A stretch of DNA of 40,429 bases from Porticoccus sp. (GTDB taxonomy: Bacteria; Pseudomonadota; Gammaproteobacteria; Pseudomonadales; Porticoccaceae): positions 1 through 40,429 of the forward strand of contig JAJFKD010000022.1 in the NCBI GenBank assembly GCA_021773405.1, written 5' to 3'. Under the pieces are notes generated by a model. That model did not search any database, had not been told where the DNA came from, and worked only from the letters and a program-made list of their open reading frames with translations. Position numbers and translations under genes: made by a program. Position 1 is the stretch's first letter; the number at the start of each line of letters is the position of its first letter. Shown here in pieces: positions 34,880 to 40,429 of this stretch.

Positions 34880-36163
34880 CTAGTCTTTTTTAAGTACAAA
34901 TAACCCAACATCTATTGCACTTTGTTCAAACCCACCTTGGCAGTAAGCAAGGTAGTAGCGCCATAAACGGTAAAACCTGTCATCAAAACCCTGCTTTGCT
35001 ATAACCGGCCAGCGGGCTTCAAATTTTTCCCACCAAATATCAAGTGTTTTTGCATAGTCCATACCAAACATCTGTTGATAATCTAGAGAAAACCCGTGTT
35101 GAGAGAATTTTTGTTTTAATACTTCGATACTGGGCAGCATACCTCCAGGAAATATATAGCGTTGTATATAGTCAGGATTTTTTCGATAGTGGTAGAAACG
35201 TTCATTATCAATGGTAATAATTTGTAGTACGGCTTTTCCTTCAGGTTTAAGGATGCCGCTGAGCTTTTCAAAAAAGACGTCCCAATTTTCCTCACCGACA
35301 GCTTCAAACATTTCGATTGAGACAACACTATCGTACTGTCGTGATATGTCCCGATAGTCCATCAATTTAAGTTTAGCTTTTTCACTTAAGCCTTCGCGAG
35401 AGAGTTTTTCTTTACCCCAGAGTAATTGCTGTTCAGATAGTGTTATGCCATCTACCTTGATATTTCTATGCTTTGTAGCCTGGGTGGCAAACTCACCCCA
35501 GCCACAGCCGATTTCAATAATATGATCTGAATCACGTGGGTTAAGTAATTCCAGAATACGTTCATACTTATCTTTTTGCGCGCCGGCAAGTGTTAGCTCA
35601 GGGTTTGAAGCGGCTTTATTTTTAAGCACGTTGTCTTTAAATAAGGCTGCCGAGTATGTCATTCCAGGGTCTAGCCACTCTTTGAAGAAGTCATTGCCTA
35701 GGTCATAGTGGGCAGCAATATTTCTCCGGCTGCCTTTTTTAGTATTGGCATTAGCACGGTGAAGGCGTTTGTGTGGTAGCGAGGTTAGATGCCGAAGTTG
35801 GCTCGCTTGTTTAAGGGTAGTTTCATTAACAAGTGCCCACTTTATAACCTCAAGCAGTTTTGGGCTATCCCACTCATTATTGATATAAGCATCTGACCAA
35901 CCATTAGGTCCATTTAATAACAACCTCAATAGTGGGCGCATCGAATGCAAAACAATCTTGGCATGCGGTTCTTGGGCATTGTTTGCACTTGTTTTTTTTG
36001 TGCCTAATTGATGGCAATATTTGCTGGGTAAAACAAGTTGTAATGACCCGAGGCTATTTTTTAATACAGAGCTTAAATACTGAATAACAATACGTTCCAG
36101 CCATCTAGGCTCGTTTACTGATTTATCTAACTCTATTGATATTGTAGGGCTAGAGGACTTCAT
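34880..36163 (-). CDS. cfa: Cyclopropane-fatty-acyl-phospholipid synthase family methyltransferase
   Basis: A 427-residue SAM-dependent lipid methyltransferase. The start ATG 36163 has GGAG nine bases upstream; an ATG at 36178 is less likely. The N-terminal lipid-binding part includes LRLLLNGPNGWSDAYINNEWDSPKL. The core has NIAAHYDLGNDFFKEWLDPGMTYSAALF, the SAM motif HIIEIGCGWGEFAT, VSIEMFEAVGEENW, and YLAYCQGGFEQSAID with the conserved Cys. It should add methylene or methyl groups to unsaturated acyl chains of membrane lipids. In Rhodobacter a related enzyme in the ECF/ChrR regulon methylates acyl chains on the way to furan fatty acids, so either product is possible. It overlaps the upstream DUF1365 gene by 14 bases. 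Confidence 0.9.
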   Translation of the reverse strand: MKSSSPTISIELDKSVNEPRWLERIVIQYLSSVLKNSLGSLQLVLPSKYCHQLGTKKTSANNAQEPHAKIVLHSMRPLLRLLLNGPNGWSDAYINNEWDSPKLLEVIKWALVNETTLKQASQLRHLTSLPHKRLHRANANTKKGSRRNIAAHYDLGNDFFKEWLDPGMTYSAALFKDNVLKNKAASNPELTLAGAQKDKYERILELLNPRDSDHIIEIGCGWGEFATQATKHRNIKVDGITLSEQQLLWGKEKLSREGLSEKAKLKLMDYRDISRQYDSVVSIEMFEAVGEENWDVFFEKLSGILKPEGKAVLQIITIDNERFYHYRKNPDYIQRYIFPGGMLPSIEVLKQKFSQHGFSLDYQQMFGMDYAKTLDIWWEKFEARWPVIAKQGFDDRFYRLWRYYLAYCQGGFEQSAIDVGLFVLKKD

Positions 36164-37022
36164 AATGAGTAACTCCATGATTATCTGTCCAACTTAAGCT
36201 GTAAGCTGGCTCATTTTTATTTCTGTTCTGTAATGACATTCCTTTTAGCCAGAGTCTTGCTGCTTCCCAATGAATGGCAGTAATGACTTTAAGTGTCATT
36301 AAGGGGTGGGATATAAAAAGCTTTAATAATTTCGCATCAGATAAGCGTTCTTTTTTACCTGTAAAAAGTGCATTTAATATTTTTTTACTTGGTTGGGAAG
36401 AGCTGTTTGAGCCCTGATGGTTATGTGTAGAGCTATTTTTAGCGCCATCATTATTTGTAGATTCTTGTTGCTGAATACAAATGCTGACTTTCTCTTCAGG
36501 GGGGACGATACGAAAACTGTAATTCGTTGCCATTGGCATAAAGGGGCTGACGTAAAGCTGCTTGTTGCTGAAATGCCTTATGGTAGTTGATGAATTTCTT
36601 TCAACTGGAAGCAGATAGGTATGCCTTTTTCCAAAGGTATTACTGACTTCATAGAGGATTACTTGTAGTTCTTTATCTTCGTTATAACAAAAATAAACAC
36701 TAAGGGGGTTAAACACATAACCAAGTATCCTCGGATAGCAAAGTAGTGTGATTTTTGAAGAAGCAGAGCCGTAGCCATGTTGACTAAGTATTTCTGTTAT
36801 CTGATCTTTTAGCTTTTTATCACCTTTACCGTGATCTTTTTCATGAAAAGAAAAAAGGTTAAAACGATTAAGGGAAAAAAGCCGTAGCTTACTGTCTAGC
36901 TCAGGTAGCTCATCTAGATCCAGGCAAAAAGAAAATACACGATAAATAAAGCGGTGCTTCTTTGGCTGGAATCTATGGTGCATAACCACACCGTTGTATA
37001 TCGAAGAGCTCAATTTAAACAA
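36150..37022 (-). CDS. DUF1365 family protein
   Basis: A 290-residue protein of the DUF1365 family, recognised by SIYNGVVMHHRFQPKKHRFIYRVFSFCLDLDELPEL, LCYPRILGYVFNPLSVYFCYN, VSNTFGKRHTYLLP and the late FISHPLMTLKVITAIHWEAARLWLKG. It starts at a TTG (37020-37022), with GAGGGG eight bases upstream inside the end of the FAD gene; the overlap is 8 bases. A later Met (MHHRF) would cut into conserved sequence. A Ser/Asn/His-rich insert at about residues 188-217 looks disordered. The biochemical role is not settled; it always travels with the FAD protein and CFA enzyme, suggesting lipid modification. Confidence 0.88.
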   Translation of the reverse strand: MFKLSSSIYNGVVMHHRFQPKKHRFIYRVFSFCLDLDELPELDSKLRLFSLNRFNLFSFHEKDHGKGDKKLKDQITEILSQHGYGSASSKITLLCYPRILGYVFNPLSVYFCYNEDKELQVILYEVSNTFGKRHTYLLPVERNSSTTIRHFSNKQLYVSPFMPMATNYSFRIVPPEEKVSICIQQQESTNNDGAKNSSTHNHQGSNSSSQPSKKILNALFTGKKERLSDAKLLKLFISHPLMTLKVITAIHWEAARLWLKGMSLQNRNKNEPAYSLSWTDNHGVTHYEVL

Positions 37023-38400
37023 TGGATATCCCCTCAGATACGGTGCTTTCTGTAGAAATATTTATAGGAGAAACATGAATACGATTATTTGGATTTTTAA
37101 GTAGCCAGGGCCTTTTTATTCCCCCTAATGCTTCTGCAACAGCTAGCCCTGATTGCAGGCCATCTTCATGGAAGCCATAACCAAAATATGCACCACAAAA
37201 CCAAGTATTCTGCTTACCCTGTAGCTGCCATAGTTTTTTCTGTGCTTTAAATGACGATTGGTTAAATGTTGGGTGTTCATAAAAGAAACTTCTAATGATG
37301 CTATCTGGGTTAGGCTCTTTTATTGGATTTAAGGACACAATAATTGGCACTTCTGTATTAAGTGGTTGTAGCTTATTCATCCAGTAGCTGACTGAGACCT
37401 GTTGTTCCTTTTTTTTATCACCAGAAGCTAAATAATTCCAACTGGACCAGACTTTGTTACGTTTTGGCATCAAGCTCTTATCCAGGTGCAATATGGCCTG
37501 ATTTTTTTGGTAGGGGAAACAACTGAGTAAATCATTTTCAAGTGAAGTCGCATCGGATAAAAGCTTAAGGGCCTGATCTGAATGGCAGGCAAAAACTACA
37601 TGGTCATACTCTTCAACTTGCCCATGTATATCTGAGACTATGACTTTTCCATTAGCCCTGGAGATAGATTTTATATGGGTATTTAGTCGTATTTTATCTT
37701 TGAGCTCTGCCTTGATTTTATCGACATAGGATTTACTCCCTCCAATAATTGTTCTCCACTGGGGGCGATCTTTCAATTGAAGCAGCCCATGATTCATACA
37801 AAATCGAATAAAGCAGGTGGCCGGATAGTCCAACATTTTGTCTACAGGTGTCGACCAAATGGCTGCAGCCATGGGAAGTAAATGATTGTAGATAAAAGGA
37901 TCTCCACAATGGTTTTGTTTAAGCAGCTCACCTAAGCTAATTTCGCTGGAAGATGGATCATCTATAAGATTAGGAGACTCTTTATAGAATTTTATTAAAT
38001 CAAAAATCATGGACCAAAATTGAGGGCGTATCAGGTTTCGTTTTTGTGCAAATAGGCCACTGAGACCTGTACCGGAATACTCTAATTCTCCATTGTTTAC
38101 AGACATGGCAAAGGACATATCGGTATCACAGCTGGGAACATTGAGTTTCTCAAGGAAACGAACTAAATTGGGATAATTGAGAGGGTTAAATACAATAAAA
38201 CCCGTATCTACATCGATTGTTTGTTGGTTTAGATCGAAAGAAACTGTATTTGAGTGGCCTCCAAGTCGATCATCTTTTTCGTAGAGCGTAATATCCTGGG
38301 ATTGGTTGAGTAACCACGCACAGCTCAAACCAGAGATGCCAGAACCAATAATGGCAATCTTATTGTCAGGTTTGATAGGGTGTAGGGTAGCGGTGCTCAC
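37015..38400 (-). CDS. FAD-dependent amine-oxidase-like oxidoreductase
   Basis: A 461-residue flavoprotein. The dinucleotide motif GSGISG is at residues 19-24, followed by LYEKDDRLGGHSNTV, and a second FAD contact FCGAYFGYGFHEDGLQSGLAVAEALGG lies near the C-terminus. This is the 'NAD/FAD-binding protein' that pairs with DUF1365 and CFA-type genes; the family resembles amine oxidases and phytoene desaturases. It probably oxidises or desaturates a lipid substrate, which is an inference. The start is GTG 38400, five bases after GGGAG. An ECF-type promoter element lies 33-60 bases upstream. It is the first gene of the minus-strand three-gene operon. Confidence 0.88.
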   Translation of the reverse strand: MSTATLHPIKPDNKIAIIGSGISGLSCAWLLNQSQDITLYEKDDRLGGHSNTVSFDLNQQTIDVDTGFIVFNPLNYPNLVRFLEKLNVPSCDTDMSFAMSVNNGELEYSGTGLSGLFAQKRNLIRPQFWSMIFDLIKFYKESPNLIDDPSSSEISLGELLKQNHCGDPFIYNHLLPMAAAIWSTPVDKMLDYPATCFIRFCMNHGLLQLKDRPQWRTIIGGSKSYVDKIKAELKDKIRLNTHIKSISRANGKVIVSDIHGQVEEYDHVVFACHSDQALKLLSDATSLENDLLSCFPYQKNQAILHLDKSLMPKRNKVWSSWNYLASGDKKKEQQVSVSYWMNKLQPLNTEVPIIVSLNPIKEPNPDSIIRSFFYEHPTFNQSSFKAQKKLWQLQGKQNTWFCGAYFGYGFHEDGLQSGLAVAEALGGIKRPWLLKNPNNRIHVSPINISTESTVSEGISIV

Positions 38401-38432
38401 AAAATCTCCCAGTTTATGGAATAGTGATTGTT

Positions 38433-38460
38433 ATTACGGAGCTCGTCAAAAAAAAGATCA
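38433..38460 (-). promoter_or_regulatory. ECF-type promoter for the FAD-DUF1365-CFA operon
   Basis: On the minus strand, TGATCT (38455-38460) is followed after exactly 16 bases by CGTAAT (38433-38438). This matches the element on the other strand of the same gap and the TGATC / CGTAA-type consensus reported for ECF11 (RpoE-ChrR) promoters. Transcription would begin near 38426, giving a leader of about 25 bases before the GTG. Confidence 0.8.
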
Positions 38461-38491
38461 CCCGAGTGGTGGATTTATACTTAGAAAAAAC

Positions 38492-38519
38492 TGATCCAAA
38501 CTAGACTATTTAGCGTAAG
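38492..38519 (+). promoter_or_regulatory. ECF-type promoter for sigma-chrR-photolyase
   Basis: TGATCC (38492-38497), a 16-base spacer, then CGTAAG (38514-38519), 34 bases before the sigma factor's GTG. The form is shared with the facing element at 38433-38460, which argues for autoregulation by the sigma factor encoded downstream. Confidence 0.82.
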
Positions 38520-38553
38520 GAGAGACATTGAAAAACAGTTTTTTGGAGATGTC

Positions 38554-39159
38554 GTGGTTAACGTTGTTCCTATACGGAAAAATAGTATGACAGCTAATCA
38601 GTCCAAGGCTTGGTCTGCGATGTTGGCTGAAATGGCTGTTACTAAGGATAAATCCTTATACATACAGCTGTACCAGCATTTTGCCCCCAAAGTGAAGGCA
38701 TATATTATTCGCCTTGGTGTGATGGAGGCGACTGCCGAAGAATTGACTCAAGAAGCTATGTTGAACATGTGGCGTAAATCACACCTTTTCCAGCCTAATA
38801 AGTCAGCTGCTAGTACATGGTTATTTACTTTAGCAAGAAATCAGAGCATCGATTGGATGCGTAAGCAGAAATACCCGGAGTACTCACTGGATAATATGCA
38901 AGATCGTTTAGAGGAAGCATCGGATGCTGATATTGGTGAACAAACTGTTCAGTCTGAACGTATCGCTCAGGCAATTAGTCAGCTGCCTGAAAATCAAGCC
39001 CAAGTGATTTATATGTCATTCTATGAGGGTCGCTCTCATTCAGAAATTGCAGATAGGCTTATGATTCCTTTAGGTAGTGTTAAATCGCGAATTCGCCTGG
39101 CGGCAGAAAAGCTCAAGCTGACATTGAGAGGTGAAATCTCATTGGGAGGTGAACAATGA
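38554..39159 (+). CDS. ECF RNA polymerase sigma factor, RpoE/ECF11 type
   Basis: A 201-residue sigma-70-family factor with only regions 2 and 4. Region 2 (about residues 35-110) has YQHFAPKVKAYIIRLG, EELTQEAMLNMWRKS and STWLFTLARNQSIDWMRKQKYP. Region 4 (about 135-195) has ISQLPENQAQVIYMSFYEGRSHSEIADRLMIPLGSVKSRIRLAAEKLKL. Together with a ChrR-type anti-sigma factor it fits the singlet-oxygen-responsive group known from Rhodobacter RpoE. Start is GTG 38554 with GGAG five bases upstream; ATG 38587 is an alternative. The stop overlaps chrR (ATGA at 39156-39159), consistent with matched synthesis of sigma and anti-sigma. Confidence 0.93.
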   Translation: MVNVVPIRKNSMTANQSKAWSAMLAEMAVTKDKSLYIQLYQHFAPKVKAYIIRLGVMEATAEELTQEAMLNMWRKSHLFQPNKSAASTWLFTLARNQSIDWMRKQKYPEYSLDNMQDRLEEASDADIGEQTVQSERIAQAISQLPENQAQVIYMSFYEGRSHSEIADRLMIPLGSVKSRIRLAAEKLKLTLRGEISLGGEQ

Positions 39160-39860
39160 ATATTAATCATCATCTGGATGAAGCAACCTTATTTAGCTAT
39201 GTTGCAGGTTCTCTCTCTCAAGGTATGGCACTTGTTGTAGCAAGCCACATATCTATTTGTGATAGCTGTAGAGAACGCGTGTTTGAAACAGAAGCCATAG
39301 GTGGCGCATTACTTAATGAGATGGTGAGTGACAATAGCTCTGATAGTAGTGCATCCGTGAAGGTGGATGAAACTGCTTTAGAGCAAGTGCTTGCATGTTT
39401 AGACGAAGAAGAGCCAACAATCTCATTAGATAGTTCTCTATCTGATGGTGAACCAGATGCCTGTTCTCCAGGTAATACCGGCGAGGTTCCTGCGCCTTTA
39501 AGTGACTATATTGGTGGTTCTCTCGATGCTGTTCAGTGGAAGCGGCTTTCCCCAGGGTTCTACTATTTTGATGTGTTTAAAGAACAGCGAGGAATATGCC
39601 GCTTGCTTAAAGTGGCCCCTGGAAAGTCAATACTTCCACATGGACACCATGGCAATGAATTAACCCTGTTACTGCGTGGATCTTATGCCGATGAAGTAGG
39701 GCGCTTTGCCCAAGGTGATGTCGCTGATCTTGATGATCAAATAGAGCACCAACCTTTGGTTGATGGCAATGAAGATTGCATCTGCTTGGTTGCTACAGAT
39801 TCCCCTCTTAGATTTACTACTTTGTTAGGGAAAGTCATACAACCTATAACCCGCTTTTAG
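39156..39860 (+). CDS. chrR: ChrR-family zinc anti-sigma factor with cupin domain
   Basis: A 234-residue two-domain protein. The N-terminal zinc anti-sigma domain has the H6, H31, C35 and C38 ligands (HISICDSC), the same numbering as reported for Rhodobacter ChrR. An acidic linker (about 80-120) leads to a C-terminal cupin domain. Its second metal site is HGHHGNE, with a later His in QIEHQP. The family binds and holds its ECF sigma factor until singlet oxygen or related oxidants trigger release. All zinc ligands seem present, so it should be functional. It is translationally coupled to the sigma gene, and the photolyase gene starts 40 bases later. Confidence 0.93.
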   Translation: MNINHHLDEATLFSYVAGSLSQGMALVVASHISICDSCRERVFETEAIGGALLNEMVSDNSSDSSASVKVDETALEQVLACLDEEEPTISLDSSLSDGEPDACSPGNTGEVPAPLSDYIGGSLDAVQWKRLSPGFYYFDVFKEQRGICRLLKVAPGKSILPHGHHGNELTLLLRGSYADEVGRFAQGDVADLDDQIEHQPLVDGNEDCICLVATDSPLRFTTLLGKVIQPITRF

Positions 39861-39900
39861 TAAAAGTAATCGGTATAAATCAGATTGCCAGGGTAAATAA

Positions 39901-40429
39901 ATGAAACTGGTTTGGTTTAGGAATGATTTAAGGGTTAGGGATAACCCTGCCTTATACCAAGCCTCTGATCATGCGCAGAAAAATAATCTTGATTCAGCTA
40001 ATCGCAGTGGCGTTATTGCTGTAGTAACTTTTTGCCCACAGCAATGGTCATTACATGATGATTCCCCAAACAAAATATCATTCTGGCTAGCAAATCTTGC
40101 AAAATTAAAGCTTGAATTAACTGCTCTGAACATCCCACTTAAAGTGATCTCTGGGGGCTTATTTTCCAGTGTTGGCCCTGCATTGCTTGAATTGGCAAAA
40201 CGTTATCAATGTGACGCGCTTTTCGCTAACGAGGAATACTGTCTTAACGAGCAAAGGCGAGATGACCAAGTTGAAGCCCTGTTCAAAAAGAGTGGATTGA
40301 ATGTATATCGGTGCCATGGTGATACTGTTATTGCACCTGGATTACTGTTAAACCAAAGCGGGACTCCGTATAAAGTATTTACCCCCTTCAGCAAGGCTTG
40401 GCGTAGTGCATTTTTAGCCAGTGGTATAC
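39901..40429 (+). CDS. phr: Deoxyribodipyrimidine photolyase, N-terminal part
   Basis: 176 codons of a cryptochrome/photolyase-family protein running off the right edge. It opens MKLVWFRNDLRVRDNPALYQA, the standard start of class I CPD photolyases. It continues with the antenna-binding alpha/beta domain (AVVTFCPQQW, KLKLELTALNIPLKVISGG, CDALFANEEYCLNEQRRDD, GLLLNQSGTPYKVFTPFSKAW). Such enzymes use light and reduced FAD to split pyrimidine dimers. The FAD-binding half lies outside the window. Membership of the ECF/ChrR operon agrees with photolyase being a target of RpoE in Rhodobacter. AGGGT precedes the ATG. Confidence 0.92.
   Translation, partial: MKLVWFRNDLRVRDNPALYQASDHAQKNNLDSANRSGVIAVVTFCPQQWSLHDDSPNKISFWLANLAKLKLELTALNIPLKVISGGLFSSVGPALLELAKRYQCDALFANEEYCLNEQRRDDQVEALFKKSGLNVYRCHGDTVIAPGLLLNQSGTPYKVFTPFSKAWRSAFLASGI

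Overview
The window looks like a chromosomal segment from a marine-type gammaproteobacterium of the Pseudomonadales/Cellvibrionales kind. The strongest evidence is the block mtaD-ubiG-mupP-yciK / gyrA-pheA-hisC-(tyrA-aroA fusion)-cmk-rpsA-ihfB, which follows the Pseudomonas gene order, including the fused prephenate dehydrogenase/EPSP synthase. Compared with Pseudomonas, serC (between gyrA and pheA) and mtnA (between mtaD and gyrA) are absent from their usual places. I see no rRNA, tRNA, insertion sequence, prophage or CRISPR array, and no intergenic gap exceeds 300 bases.

Layout. 1-2596 (minus strand): the start of pdxJ, a periplasmic cyclophilin, an SH3/coiled-coil membrane protein, a YciI-like protein and a VC0807-like membrane protein. 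2830-13928 (plus): a tight six-gene run encoding an acetolactate-synthase-like ThDP enzyme, two citryl-CoA-lyase-like proteins, a TonB-dependent receptor, a lone ABC-type substrate-binding protein and a 1520-residue hybrid histidine kinase carrying HPt, GGDEF and EAL domains. 13993-17282 (plus): yciO-like, scpA, scpB, rluB. 17397-21104 (minus): yciK, mupP, ubiG, mtaD. 21368-34267 (plus): gyrA, aromatic amino acid genes, cmk, rpsA, ihfB, lapA, lapB, pyrF and a small ComEA-like protein. 34393-40429: a light-stress regulon made of a SnoaL-like protein, a CFA-type methyltransferase, a DUF1365 protein and an FAD oxidoreductase (the last three on the minus strand), divergent from an ECF sigma factor, a ChrR-type zinc anti-sigma factor and the start of a DNA photolyase.

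Two regions deserve attention. The first is the 11-kb six-gene operon. It joins a small-molecule carbon-carbon bond enzyme set to an outer-membrane receptor, a periplasmic binding protein and a sensor that should feed both a phosphorelay and c-di-GMP turnover. I do not recognise it as a described system. Both citrate-synthase-fold proteins appear to lack the usual active-site histidines. The second is the ECF/ChrR locus. Its 153-base divergent intergenic region holds two facing promoter-like elements of the same form, TGATC(C/T)-N16-CGTAA(G/T), one for each side, which fits a singlet-oxygen-type sigma factor controlling both arms.

Smaller observations include a tandem duplication of the lapA ribosome-binding region, structured leaders before gyrA and rpsA, and hairpins at the gyrA-pheA and rpsA-ihfB junctions that lack a T tract.
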